From assembly GCA_034766995.1 (NCBI GenBank), contig CM068319.1, positions 17,197,422 through 17,261,421 of the forward strand: 64,000 nt of DNA. The letters run 5' to 3'. A model generated the notes under the pieces. The model was given only the letters and a program-made list of their open reading frames with translations. It made no database searches and was not told where the DNA came from. How positions within the stretch are numbered: position 1 is the stretch's first letter; each line of letters starts with the position of its first letter. This document shows positions 1 through 27,150 of this stretch, in pieces. Origin of the DNA: Acanthacorydalis orientalis (Eukaryota; Arthropoda; Insecta; Megaloptera; Corydalidae). Both the position numbers and the translations under genes were made by a program.

Positions 1-151
1 TTGATTGTTATTACCTTTGGTTCAGATAAATAAAGAAAATATATTTTATTGAAAGACAAACATTCAGTTCATTTGAATTCATCTAATTTTCATTTAAACC
101 CATATATAGAAATTAAATACATGCAAACAAATTTAATACAACCGTACATAC

Positions 152-13351
<13,200 letters not shown>

Positions 13352-14582
13352 TTTGGTTTATTATCTAAACACTACGTCAATGTGAAACATAAGTTCCAAT
13401 AACATGCACATACTTCCGTTTATAATCGTATAAAATCGTCCAGTCCAATTGAATGCATAAAATAATCTATTTTTTACATATATTCACTTTCACCGTTTTC
13501 TTAAAAATTGTATTTATTTATATAAAAAATCACGTGGTTCTCCGGATAAATGAGAATACTTAAATAAAAACAAGTAATAAAAATAAATAAATGAAATATT
13601 TTGTTATATATTGTTTATTATAAGAACCACAAAAGATTAATGGTAAAAGAATCAGCGAGTCAAATAATTATAAACGTTTTAAATTATTTACTTAATGCTA
13701 ATTATGTTGTATGTATATTTTTAAAAGCGTTGTATCTTAAATGTTAAACAGTTTGTCAATAATAACACCGTAACAAAGTTGTTCGAATATATTAACAGTA
13801 CTTTCTATAAACAAAACATTAAAATGCATGTATAAGAGATTCATTATCTGTACTACTACTGATACGGTTTGATAACAAATCACTCACTGAAAATTAACTT
13901 TGAAAATATTCAACATATTTTTAAAGTCATCGAGGAGATTTTTTACTTAAATTATAACGACGAACATAAACTGTACTTGCAAGTCATGCTTTATTTGTGT
14001 TATTCACAATCAGTCCAAATAAGGAAAATCGTTGCATAAAAAAAGAATGAGAGTAACAAATGAGGTAAAAATAAGATGATGGTGTAAGGAAAACAGATTC
14101 AAAAATTACCCAGATTCGATCTGAATTCTTGAGTCAGAACTTTTTTTTTCTTATCGGGCTACTTTTTTGTATTTCAGAACAAGGTTGATATTCTTTGTAG
14201 TTGAGATCTTGGTCACATTTATATGATAAATTCAATCAGTTCAATCTACATTTATGTTCTTAAATAAAATATAACTAAATATTAAATATATTTTAAGCAA
14301 TCTACTTTCATATTAAAAATATTTACCAGGTTCAATTCAGTTCAACCAAACGAACAGGATTAAAAATTATTCTTGAGATTTGCATATGTTAATATTTTTT
14401 TATAAGCTGAAGATAGTTGCATTTGAAGTACTAATATAATTTCAGATTATAGTAGGGGCTAATAAATAATTGTATTTAACAATAATCTCAATGTTAGATA
14501 CATATTCGTAAGATTTACAAAAAAAATTAAAATAAAGTAATGGTTGAAAGGAAATCAATAATATAATTATAATTAGAACAAT

Positions 14583-14629
14583 AATATATATATATATATA
14601 TATACATATATATTTATATTATATATATA

Positions 14630-14669
<40 letters not shown>

Positions 14670-14717
14670 CATATATATTATATACATATATATTTATATA
14701 TGTATACATATATGTAC
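14583..14717. repeat. Imperfect (TA)n array
   Basis: Several TA tracts separated by TTTATAT and ACATATAT steps, ending in GTGTGTGTG near 14730. Confidence 0.9.
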
Positions 14718-15069
14718 ACGGGTGTGTGTGTTGTTTTAATATATTTCTAAAAATATTTAGAATAATTTAATTAAATCTTATAAATAAGGACAAATACATT
14801 CATTTATAGTCACGTTTTCTGTTTAAAATATTTGCAATAGAAGATTTATAATTGAATATAACACAATAAATGGCTACACTATTCAAAAACTTTAATAGTT
14901 GATAATTTATTTTAATATAATCCTATAACGTACTCCTCAATCCAGCTCTAATGTAAGTTGGATTTGATCCCTAGTTCAGCCACTACAGTATAGAAAATTG
15001 AAATAAATGTATAATGCTTGAAGGTTAATGTTTATTACATTTTTGTCCGTTGTTAATTATCAAACTGTT

Positions 15070-15285
15070 ATTTTTTACACAAAGAAAAGGTCGTTTTTCT
15101 TCTGATCTTCTGGCGACCTATATTTTACCGTTCTAAGGATGATGACATCGCCATCAAAATGCGCGTAAGCCAATAATCAGAAGTGATCAATAATTATTTA
15201 TTGAACACTTTTAATCAGAAAAAATGTTTGTGGTTTGTGGGATGAGTGAAAATTTATTAATGATTTAAACACATGAACCACGTAA
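15070..15285 (+). repeat. Family B interspersed repeat, copy 3 (longest)
   Basis: It contains CTTCTGATCTTCTGGCGACC, CCGTTCTAAGGATGATGACA, TCGCCATCAAAATGCGCGTA, AATCAGAAGTGATCAATAAT and TTGTGGTTTGTGGGATGAGT. It shows more upstream sequence than the other copies. Confidence 0.6.
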
Positions 15286-16310
15286 ATTTAATCACATGGC
15301 CACAACTATAATGTTTCAGAAATATATTCCTTTATCCTTTATATAATTATTTAAACATGCACTTTGTTATGTTCTATACACATTCAATATCAAATCTTAA
15401 TACATAGAAACTTAATAACCAATCTTAATAACAAATTAATTGTTATCTAAAAGTTTATTTATTAAAAAATTCAACAATTTCTTATCATTAACTTTATTAT
15501 TACTACATATTTCTAGTGCATAAGTAGTAGTATGAAAAAAGAAATGTGATGCTTGGAATAGAAATTAATTTATAAAGAGAATTTGCCTTCACTAAAAAAC
15601 CATTCTTGTGAAATATAAACTAATTATTTTTATTTGTTTTCATTTAAGTTGAATTTTTCTCTATTATAAAATTTAACAGCAAGTTATTTTATTTTTATCA
15701 ATTTAAACGTTTGAAATTGTTTACTGTAACTGAAAAGTTTTTTTTGTATGAGCAGTCGATACATAACTACAATATTTACATACAAGGTGTTTATACCTTT
15801 ATCAAAGGTAATTCTGAGATATAACTTCAAAAATCAAATTCAATTACGAAATTAATTACACAATTATCACATAATGACGATTACAACCGACAGCAATTTA
15901 CAAACTCTTCGCATATTTACATGTTACAAGTTTATTATTTTTGTACTGGGCTGGGAAAAAATAGCACCAGCCGTATATTTCACATACTAAAAATGTTCTC
16001 ATGTGTTCCTGTGTTTTGTACCGATCACATCATAAATTTTACGCGCACATTTGCATAGATCATGTTAATGTGTCATCGCCTCATTACTGTGTTTCATAAT
16101 TGGCTATTACAACTCGTCACTATATCCCTACGTAGCACAGGAAATAGCTTCAACGGTAGACGTTTGGGGATACCGCAATTCATCGGGATACGATACAGTT
16201 TAATGTGCACTTGGGATGCGGAGTATTTTTAGTGAAGAAAACAACTGCGTTCTGTATATGGCAATAACCTTGATCTAGTGCTTTGTACAAGTGGACGATG
16301 AAGGTTGACA

Positions 16311-16372
16311 TGTCTAATTGGTTGGTTAGACGACTCGGTGATCAATGTATCATGAGTTCGAAATCAAACTTG
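16311..16372 (+). repeat. Possible tRNA-derived SINE head
   Basis: TGTCTAATTGGTTGGTTAGA resembles a tRNA A box and D arm, and GAGTTCGAAATC resembles a B box about 40 bases further on. It does not fold as a complete tRNA. A second, weaker B-box-like segment (GAGTTTCGAAGTC) lies near 17763. Confidence 0.3.
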
Positions 16373-16902
16373 AGATATATATTATTTCATTATAAATAAT
16401 GTTATGAGTCATAATATCACACAATATACAAAAATAATTGAATTAAAAATATAAATGATGATATTGTATGTTTTGTATTACTGTTACTGAGACCTTTTTT
16501 TTTAATTTTATAATAACTAATGATTCATATTAACTACTATACAAGTGATAACCTCAGAATAGCAATCAGACACGGCACCAAATGTAAGCAATCTTAGCTA
16601 TTTTACAGGATATTATGGAAACGCCTATTTGAAAGTTACTCTGATATTATTAATTAAGTATTTAATTTTTTGTAAATATTTCTAAATGGTTTCAAACTCA
16701 AATCATACAATCAACAAGAACACATGTAAAATACTTGTGTGGTATTCTATATGATTGTCTTAATGTATCTGAACGAAAAAAAAATGATAGAGAATACAGT
16801 TTATATGTATTACGATTAAAGGAATTTTAGCTGTTGTAATCTTAACAATCAGTACACATTTATCACAATTTCAATGTCTAAGATATATAATAGTAAAATT
16901 AT

Positions 16903-16960
<58 letters not shown>

Positions 16961-17190
16961 ATAATCCGTTTCATGTTTTATGTTCTTCGAATGAATCCTA
17001 ATGGATTACCATTAAAATAATTTACTGCAATTGATTTTAACTCTTGTGCAATCTTCTAGTAGCTTCTTATATATTTCAATTACATATTCAACTACGAGAA
17101 TATAATTCAAGATATCTAAGATTAATCCCAGCAAAATAGTTTAAAAGTAATTCCATGAAATTCATTTGTAGATAATAACACATCAATAGT

Positions 17191-17328
<138 letters not shown>

Positions 17329-17403
17329 ATTATGAGACACCAAAAATATTATCGAACGAAACTCTGATGCAAATGATTAAAAAACAACATGAATTGTATT
17401 CCA

Positions 17404-17560
17404 CGAACGATTTTTAGTAATTCCCCACTAACCATATGTATCTTCACGCTCTGATTATGATGTATCGTTATCGAAATGAGAAAGGCCGGCAAACAGAAAG
17501 AATCAATAATCAATAATTGAAATTTTCTTCAAATAAATTCGATGGGAGAATGAAAATTCA
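17404..17560 (+). repeat. Family B interspersed repeat, copy 4
   Basis: It contains TTCACGCTCTGATTATGATG, CGTTATCGAAATGAGAAAGG and AGAATCAATAATCAATAATTG, followed by a GATGGGAGAATGAAAATT tail matching GTGGGATGAGTGAAAATT of copy 3. Confidence 0.5.
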
Positions 17561-17836
17561 ATTGTAAAAGTTAATGTAACCAAACTACCAAAAAAGTTAT
17601 TATAATAAATTGGATATAAAAGTTTGCACCATACATTCACTAATGCCTTCCATTAAGACTAGTTTCAGAAATTATACCAATTGCAAGTATTTTAATACTG
17701 GATTTAAAGCTTATTCTACTAAATGTGTCGACTGGTGCTAGTAGCTGATACGTGATATAACTGAGTTTCGAAGTCAAAACTCATGATTATGCTTTGAGTA
17801 CAGACTACTATAGACTCCAATAGAAGTGTGATAAAA

Positions 17837-17876
<40 letters not shown>

Positions 17877-18185
17877 GTAGATTATTGAGGTATCTAGTGA
17901 AGTGAATAAATTAAACATTTTGTAAACTGGACACGAAATCAACAACGCTAATAATAATAAACACAAAGTAAATAAACGAAACTGGATGTACTAGAAAAGT
18001 GAGAAGTATATAAAAATGACATATTTATTGAACAAATAAACAAAATTAGCAACTCAATATCTTGTACAATAAAAATAAACCACGTTTTTTAATAAAGCAT
18101 ATATACAGATTCGCAAATTGTTTCAAAAGTCGATATTAAGCTATGCGAAGATACAAAACAGAACGAAAAGAAAACGATAACGAAA

Positions 18186-18223
<38 letters not shown>

Positions 18224-19041
18224 TTGCACGTTAAACATATAATCAATACAATAAATTAGGTATACAAAACAAAATTATTTGCCAAATTCCTTGGCGATTA
18301 ACTAGCACACTAGAACACAATTTAAAGAAAAACTTTATTACAAATAGTAAAATAATATTTAAAATGTACTTATATATATATATATATAAAAATTAAAACA
18401 TTAACTCTTTGAAAATAACTGTTTTATGTAAAATCATTTCAGACTGGAATTCATCATAACATTTATACAAAGAATAAAAACAATAAATGATTAGAAATCA
18501 ATTATTGGAACAATGAGCTGTTACTATATACAAGAAATTAATAGAGTTTCAGGAAAACACCGTACAGCACTTTAGTCACAAAACGTGAAGCATAACGATA
18601 CATTAATTTTATTTTCTTTCATGTAAAATAGAAATTAATTTCTATATTGCATAAATTAAAGACTCTTTAATATCCGTAAAGGTCATACAGTTAGACATAT
18701 ATTTATAAACGAAGAGATGTAGTACATAGGTAATTTGTCTATTTGTATACAGATTCAAGACTGCTGAGAAGGAAAAAAAATATTTATATTGATATATAAT
18801 TTCTTACACCTCATTTTTAAATACTGAATATTTTAATTTCTTTTCCTGTAAAAATGAATTCTGCGTTAAATATGATTTGTTATTTTTATTATAAAATATC
18901 ATTTTATTAAAGTAATTCAGACCGTGAATTAAGCGTATAGTAAATTCTCAAAATAATCTTAATTTTAAGTGATTAAAATAAACAATTTCACATAAATAAA
19001 GAAAAAAATATTTCTTGCATATTTTTCATCCTGAATCTGTA

Positions 19042-19078
<37 letters not shown>

Positions 19079-19236
19079 TTATTTATTTAACACCCCTATA
19101 GATTATTTCTATATAATAATAATAATTAATGACAAATTGTTGGAGGATGTGACTTTTGCACTCATTCCCCATTAGATTATTGTTATATAGTTTTAATTTT
19201 GTAAGATAGATTCTATTCTGAAACTACTAATTCATA

Positions 19237-19296
<60 letters not shown>

Positions 19297-19574
19297 CCAT
19301 AAATAACGCGTGTTAAATAATGCTATAAAATGATATATAATTTTTATGATTTATATTTTCAGAAACTGACTATAACAAACTATAATTTATCGATCAACGT
19401 TATTCTTTTAACTGTCTATCGATTTAATAAACTTTTAGCATACTTAAAACGATTACTTTCTCAAAAAGTTATGCTAAATTGTCAGTTAGTATCATATTTC
19501 CATACTTTTTAAATTTATGTCATTATTCATGCACAATTTTGAACATTTCATACATATACAATACATATTTGGGT

Positions 19575-19848
19575 CAGGCCCGTAGTCAGGGATGAAACTG
19601 GGAAAGGGGAAATTGTCGTGTTAATTGCTCAATTTTCCTCTTCTAACAAAAACTGTACTTTTGGGAGATTTAAAAATCATGGAGAAATCGCTGAGAGAAT
19701 CTTCTTAATGTGTTTGTATTGATAATTAAAAACATTTCTACGCGCGAAAAAAATATCATTTCTATAAATGCGTTTCCACCGTAACCCCCAACAATTTTGT
19801 CATATTTTTTTTTGCCCCATCTACTAAGACATCCTGGCTACGGGCCTG
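19575..19848. mobile_element. Short hAT-like MITE, 274 bp
   Basis: Inverted ends CAGGCCCGTAGTCAGG and CAGGCCCGTAGCCAGG differ at one base. The flanking octamers ATTTGGGT and ATCTGAGA match only 5 of 8, so the duplication is weak. The interior has no coding potential. Confidence 0.75.
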
Positions 19849-20295
19849 ATCTGAGATTACGTGCCTTTTTCTATAAAAGTAAATTAAAACTCGAGGAACT
19901 ATTAGTTTCAAATTTTTAAGTAATCTTCGTACTATAATAAATATAATAAATGATTTTCATGAACTAAAAACATCAATAACTGTATATATATATATACATA
20001 TATAATTGTTTATTTATTTTTCGACAAAAAGACGGTAGCAAGTCTAACAAGTTTGTAACTAAAAATATAAAAAAAACGTATACAAGCGTATAGATTTAGA
20101 AGTAGGATAAACTAAGAACACATAAATGTCATATAAATTTGTAGCTTGCCCTATTTAACAAGACAGAAAATAGATTCGTGTGATATATACAATTAGAATA
20201 TATAAACAAGGTATAAAGTGATGATAAACTACTGTAAAGTAAATACACATCGATGAAGTTCGATGTTTTAGGTACGTAATAAAGGTAAACTCTCT

Positions 20296-20300
20296 TTCTT

Positions 20301-20358
<58 letters not shown>
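20296..20358. repeat. (TTTC)n(CT)n(TA)n(CA)n compound microsatellite
   Basis: The blocks lie in this order on the plus strand. Confidence 0.9.
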
Positions 20359-20359
<1 letters not shown>

Positions 20360-20887
20360 TGGCAATAATTTATTTCAACTGAAATTTTATTAATAAAATA
20401 ATTATTCTCATTAAATGTGTTATGCCTTTTTAATAACATGTAAATTTTTAACATATATATATTCATTCAATGTTGTTCTTCGTTCTTTAAGTTGTAACTA
20501 TATAAATAATGATAATGTTTGACATTTTTTATCCTCTCATTGATTATATTTGCAACATCTGTCATAAAAAGTTCCTTTATATGAATATATTATATATAAA
20601 AAAAATATGTATTTTTTCCTTTGTATACACTACATAACCGATATGATAATAGAATTTTATCAGGTATGAACGTAGCAAATAAATTGATTGATGAAGTTTA
20701 ATAAATATTGAGTAGGAAAATAAACGTGTAGTTTATTTATTTTTTTATACAAAATTAAATAAGATTGGTATATTTATAATGAGTAATAAGTACAGTGGAA
20801 TATGTGGAATGTAAATGACACTAGAAACTGTAAAAATAAAAGAGCGAAAATATATAGCCCATTTTATAATTATAATATGGATATAAT

Positions 20888-20894
<7 letters not shown>

Positions 20895-20935
<41 letters not shown>

Positions 20936-20940
20936 GTATG

Positions 20941-20987
<47 letters not shown>
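20895..20987. repeat. Two (TA)n tracts joined by (TATG)n
   Basis: TA blocks flank a TATGTATGTATG step at about 20933-20945. Confidence 0.95.
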
Positions 20988-20988
<1 letters not shown>

Positions 20989-21111
20989 CTTGTCAACATA
21001 CATTTAAAATTAGAACAATATTAATACTAATTTTTAAGAAAATATATTTTTAAATTATATTTACTAAAAATTTAATTTCATCATATCAACCCTAAATTAC
21101 GTATGAGAAAT

Positions 21112-21167
<56 letters not shown>

Positions 21168-21294
21168 TATATTTATTCATACATGTATCATATTAAAAAA
21201 CAGCACTGCATGCATAAATTAACACAGTTGTTTACTTCCTAATAACTCACTACTTACTTTCATGTTTACCGAATTTAAATTGTATTTATTTATA

Positions 21295-21304
<10 letters not shown>

Positions 21305-21361
<57 letters not shown>
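21305..21361. repeat. (TA)n(TG)n compound microsatellite
   Basis: About 20 TA units are followed by about nine TG units. Confidence 0.95.
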
Positions 21362-21548
21362 TAATGATAATTAAAATTTCAAATAAAACTAATAGATTTT
21401 TTTATCATTAAAATAAATTATAAAACACGGTTTTATTTTTATCAATTTTCTAGCTTATAATTTTCATTTCTATTTAATAGTGTTACATGAATTAAAAATT
21501 AATTATATAAAATAATTTGTTGTACTGTTTATTAATTTATTTTAATCA

Positions 21549-21554
<6 letters not shown>

Positions 21555-21618
<64 letters not shown>
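21555..21618. repeat. (TA)n microsatellite
   Basis: Pure TA tract of about 32 units. Confidence 0.95.
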
Positions 21619-21621
<3 letters not shown>

Positions 21622-22369
21622 AGAACAGGAGAGACAGAAATAAACCTTTACTTTTAATGTGATGCATTATTTCGCGCGATTTTAAATTTCATTAATGAAT
21701 TAAAATAATTACATTTTTGAAACAAACATATCCGAAAAGTCAAACACAAAATAAGACTAATCACTAATACGCCGATTGAAAAAATATTGTTTCGTTACAC
21801 TTTGTTAGAAAAAATGAACTAAAGTACACTGGGCTACACAACACAACGATTAGATATGAAATATGATGTCCATGCGACTTGCAAAAGTTGAAAAGGTTAA
21901 TTTATTTTAATAGTTATTCTTGTCAACTATTAATTATCCAGGAATGTCTTTTTTAAAATAATTAATCTTTTTAATGACATGTTTAAATATCTCAATTAGC
22001 TTCTAAACACGTCGAAGTTCTCATTAATTCTTCAAATCGGTAATAAAACAAGTAAACTCCACTAACTAATTTCTTCGAGCCGCATTTAACGAACGTATTT
22101 AGCGTTGCTTCTTTTACTCGATTTAATTTACTTACTAATAATAAAAATGTTTACCAAGTTTAATGATCATCGCAGATGTTCAACACTATTTCGTAATTAT
22201 TTCAGTTCATTAAAAATGTATGTTTAAAAAATCGAAACGCAAATCACATAAACACTTTTAAATTATTCAAAAACATCACACGCCGAATTAAAAAGAAACG
22301 ATGACACACGTGTTTGAAACAGACGTACGTGTTTGTAAATAAAATAAAAAAAAAATAACAATAAAACAA

Positions 22370-22620
22370 CACTTTCTTCGCACGTATTTCACTCGCGATG
22401 TGCGTTTTGTTCGAAGTAGTTCAGAAATGTTAGCAAACTCTTCTCGAATGCGAATGAACCGCGTAGATTTGAACGAAACAGCTGACAAATAACTGAGCAT
22501 GGGAAGTCCGAGAGGACTTGATTATTACTGGACAGCGATCGCGCAGCGTGCCATGACAGATTCGAACGTGCGTTTACGTCCCACTACCCTGACAAACTGT
22601 AGCTGTATTGTCGAATACAA
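22370..22620 (-). promoter_or_regulatory. CpG-richer patch, candidate Sur promoter or 5' untranslated exon
   Basis: Within AT-rich surroundings this patch has many CpG steps, for example around 22378-22408, 22440-22470 and 22535-22585 (GCGATCGCGCAGCG). Nothing coding is convincing in either direction. It lies about 9 kb upstream of the Sur start codon on the same strand, and a donor-like TTG|GTAAAC occurs on the minus strand near 22155. The link to Sur is inference from position alone. Confidence 0.3.
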
Positions 22621-22863
22621 GTGTAATTTATGCCGGTGTGTTGAATTTCTACGAAATGAAATTCATAATACGTACGAATTTCAATGTAATTTCAAACAGT
22701 TTACCTGGTATCGTTATTCAGCGTGATCATCTTGTGTAACTATCTGTTTCAGAGGAAGCAATTGCCATTTCATTACAATAAGTGTACTGAGATATAATTA
22801 TCTGATCACTTTTTTTGAATGTCCTACAAATGAATACTACGCATACACACATGTATCTTTATG

Positions 22864-22865
<2 letters not shown>

Positions 22866-22927
<62 letters not shown>

Positions 22928-22961
22928 TATATATAATATAATATATATATATAATATATAT

Positions 22962-23003
<42 letters not shown>

Positions 23004-23113
23004 TATATATATATATATTATATATATATATATATATTATAATATAATAATATAATATATAATATATAATAATAGAATATATAATATATATAATAATATA
23101 ATAATATAATATA

Positions 23114-23166
<53 letters not shown>
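22866..23166. repeat. 300-base (TA)n/(TAATA)n array
   Basis: Pure TA at both edges, and in the middle a mosaic of TATAA and TAATA units that breaks the dinucleotide phase repeatedly. It is the longest low-complexity block in the window. Confidence 0.95.
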
Positions 23167-23171
<5 letters not shown>

Positions 23172-23341
23172 TTGTAAATATAATTGTTGTTAATAATTAA
23201 AATAAATTGTAAATTAACATGTTGGGGGTTGTTAATACAAAATAAGACTAAGTTGACTCGAATCAGCTTCATTTTTCATTAATAAGAGTTTTTCTCGATG
23301 AATATCCTCTTGTAATTATGAGATATTTTCACATTATTTTC

Positions 23342-23492
23342 CTAAGCATCTGTTAATATTTTAGTAAGATTTTTATATAGATTAGCCAATATTTCAAATA
23401 TAAAAACGAGAAATATCATAGTAAAAACATATATTTTCCATGTCTCTATAGGCAGATTCGTCATAAATGGATTAAAAATTGCGTGCCATAAT
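23342..23492 (-). CDS. Candidate last coding exon with one membrane helix, unidentified
   Basis: A frame of 49 codons plus stop (TAG at 23344-23342) follows a possible acceptor (TCATAATCAG|). It encodes LWHAIFNPFMTNLPIETWK followed by a hydrophobic helix, IYVFTMIFLVFIFEILANLY, and a short basic tail. The W..-helix-LYxxL pattern is weakly like the TM1 region of CTR copper transporters, but the M-x3-M and G-x3-G motifs of that family are not present. The polypyrimidine tract is weak and no upstream exon was found. Confidence 0.25.
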
Positions 23493-24311
23493 CTGATTAT
23501 GAGTGATACATGATGAGAAATCATGTTATTAAAATAAAAACATGCATGTATCACTTATTATCAAAACACAGGGGATCATGAAAACGACAAAAAATATTAA
23601 AATGAGATACCAGATTAAAATGACATGTTAAAGTAACTTTAATGATTAACAGGACAGGAAATTAAATTTTATCGTTAACTTTATAATAACTCCACGTATA
23701 ATTAGTTCATTTATTTACAAATTATAAAGATTATCTAGCTTTAAACTGTATTAGAACCATGTTTTATGAATACATGGGATGTCAGATAAGAAAAGAACTG
23801 AATACATAGAAGAAAATAAAATACAGATTTTTTTTAGATCTCGAGAAAAACGTGAATTTCAAGATAAAGCAAGGAGATAATAAATGAGAAGCATTAAACA
23901 GTAATCAGCCGTAAAATTCGAACACTAAGAAAATATTCTCAGTGATGTACACTTTTTAACACACCATATGTATATATATATAGTAAAACTACCAAGAGAC
24001 ATTCACAAATCCAATTTATAAGAAGTCAATTATAACTGAGGAAAACTTCATTATCGACTGTATTATCTAAAGTTTAAAAATCTGAATTCATAGAATAAGA
24101 ATACAAATTATTAAATTAAATTTTTCTAGTAGTTGAATTCACAAACTATTTACCAACTAAACATTTTACAAGATACTTCAATCGAAGTCTTTGAAACTGA
24201 AGAAAAAACGATTAATAATTTTCCAATGACAACAACACACAGATCTTCGAAAAAATGATCAATAACTAAATACCAAAATCAAATAAAAAACTAAACGTAC
24301 TGAAAAACGTT

Positions 24312-24415
24312 TTGTTCTGGTGGTCTTCGTCCTTTTGGATCATCTGAGTAACTGTTCTCCACTACTTCATTCAGCGGGTGTGCTCTCTTCTACTGGTTCA
24401 GATAGATTTATAATG

Positions 24416-24418
<3 letters not shown>
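24312..24418. repeat. Family A repeat, copy 4 (single arm)
   Basis: One arm reads GTTCTGGTGGTCTTCGTCCT, TTTGGATCATCTGAGTAACT and GTTCTCCACTACTTC. The opposite arm is absent; a (TA)n tract begins at 24419, where the loop side would be. Confidence 0.6.
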
Positions 24419-24473
<55 letters not shown>

Positions 24474-24841
24474 TCATATATGAAAATGACAAGAATCCAC
24501 TATTAGAAAATATACACACATATGGTCTAAGAAGAAGATGGCTACTGAAAAACATTAATGGAAATACGAGTTTAAAAGTATACTAATATATTATTAAAAA
24601 ATCTACAACATTAAAATAATAATGTCGACCTAAATGATTAATTATTGTCATTTATACGACAAAAGTAGTTATATGAAATATATAACTTAAGATTCAAGTA
24701 TAATTCAGAGAATTAGAATTGTTAAAATAATTTAAGGAACATAAACAGTGTACAGCTATATCAATGAAATAAAGGATTAAAATTGTCCCGGAAACAACAT
24801 TAAAATCGTTCATTAATATTTAGTATTATTATACACTTTTA

Positions 24842-24842
24842 G

Positions 24843-24926
<84 letters not shown>

Positions 24927-24935
24927 GTATCTATG
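24842..24935. repeat. (TA)n with (GTAT)n end
   Basis: Two TA blocks separated by GTA and ending in GTATGTATGTATGTATC. Confidence 0.95.
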
Positions 24936-25330
24936 TATATTTCTAATTGAACGTTGGTTAGAAGTTTGATATTTTTATGTTTAAAAACTAACAATACCAA
25001 AGAAAATCCATTGTAATAAATATTTTAATGACTTATTTCAATATTACACCGTTATAAATGCGTTTGTCGTACAGTAAGTAAAGTTTTAATTACTAACGTT
25101 ATTCATATTTCTATTCAGAACATAATTTACTGATAATTCTATGCAATTACTTTCGAAACTATTTCACAGAATTGTTTTAAATAAAAGCAAAATTCTGTTG
25201 CATAACAATGAGAGGAATTCAGAATAAGTGAATAAGAAGTTAAATTGTGAATTTCAAAATATAAATTTTTCAATGATTCATCATTTATCTCAATTCACAA
25301 GCGAAAAATATCATGAAGATAATTTTCTTG

Positions 25331-25334
<4 letters not shown>

Positions 25335-25414
<80 letters not shown>
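25335..25414. repeat. (TA)n microsatellite
   Basis: About 40 uninterrupted TA units. Confidence 0.95.
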
Positions 25415-25417
<3 letters not shown>

Positions 25418-26057
25418 CTTGAAGTAATAAATGGTCCATGCGTTTATGTTTGATATGTATTTAAAAGTCGGAACAATAAATAACATATCGTGAAATATAC
25501 TTTATAATCATTTTCCAAACATTTATTTGTTAATTATAACGTGAATAAGCAACAAAAAAGATAATCAGTTAAACATAATAAACGGCATGTATAAATTCAC
25601 AATGATTAAGAATAACTAATGTAATTGGCATTTCCGTAAAAAATATTAATAAAACCATAATGATACAAAAATAAATATAATGTATTACTAGTTTTTTATA
25701 ACACAGTATATTATTTTCTAAAAACTTTGAACTGAAGGTCAAATGATAACTATTAGTGACAGATGATTAAAAAAGAATGTGATTTTAAACAAATAATAAC
25801 TTTATCGTACCTTCATTTTGAATTATTTAAACGCAACAGATTCGAAGTTAGTAGTATGTAAAAAATTAAACAGGTGTATCTGAACGCTATGGAATGTGAA
25901 ATGAATCAGCTTTTGATAAATGCATGTATTATATTGAAAACAAACAAACATACACTTTTCTATAAATAAAATGTATTATTATTGATTGATTTATTCAGAA
26001 AACATACACTACACCCACACTTTATATAATTTTCAACATCGGTTAATTATAATGTGT

Positions 26058-26124
<67 letters not shown>

Positions 26125-26545
26125 CAAGATTTATCCATCATGTACAAAATGTATGTGATGAATGTTTTATTATTATTTTTAACCGTATTTTTTCAGGAGA
26201 ACATTGTGGCTTGTGGAGTGAAAAAAATATTTAGTTTATGAAAATGAATTTAGGCACAATAGCAAAACTGTATTATGACTGTGAACTGATTACAATTCTA
26301 TAAAACACCCACCTAATCCTTAAAGCAAAGGCTACAAAGTTAGTTGCAATTTATATCTCTTCAATCAGTTATGAAACAAATCTATGTTTAAGAATTTCAA
26401 TAAGTGTCAATAAAAATTGTCATAATTAGTTTCTAGTTAAATTTAAAAAAATACCACACATTTAAAAGTGTTTTTAGTCATAAATAAAAAAAAACAAGCA
26501 ATAAATAATTACACAAATTAATTTTTTCATCGCATTGATCACAAA

Positions 26546-26690
26546 AAGTAGAAAAAATATTTTTGATGTTTAATAATCGATTATTAATCACTTTTACTTG
26601 TTGATTATACACATTTCGATGGCGATTCCATTAGCCTCGGATCGTTAAGTTACAGAAACCGACTGTTTCAGATCAGATATTCAAAATTTA
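26546..26690 (-). repeat. Family B interspersed repeat, copy 5
   Basis: On the minus strand it reads TTAACGATCCGAGGCTAATG, GAATCGCCATCGAAATGTGT, ATAATCAACAAGTAAAAGTG and ATTAATAATCGATTATTAA. It is the only copy found in this orientation. Confidence 0.55.
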
Positions 26691-27106
26691 TTGAATGGAG
26701 TTTAAAATAATTGCTGCTTGCGCTCAATCACAATTCAAACAAAATTTCATACATTTATATATGAATTATGAATGTATTTTCCATACATTGTCATATATTT
26801 CATGCTAACACTTAGCTTCAATTTGCACGAAGCATCATTCATACAATGTAGACGATTTATTATATGATGACAATAGTAGGGAATACCACTGAAAAAATAC
26901 TACATTAATTATTTAAAGTACACCTATGAATCATTCAAATGAATGGAATGAAAATACATATTTATTTTATTTTATTCTCATAGAAAATTATTAATTTCAC
27001 TTTACACATATACAGACATTTTATCTCTAATTTTGCTCATAAATATAGTTTTTTTGGAAAAGAAACATAAAAAAAACTATAATAATATCATTCCTATCAA
27101 ATATAA

Positions 27107-27150
<44 letters not shown>

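Noticed and set aside
14935..15000. tRNA-like segment GGATTTGATCCC
   Set aside because: There is no matching A box, stems or terminator; it was not called as a tRNA or SINE.
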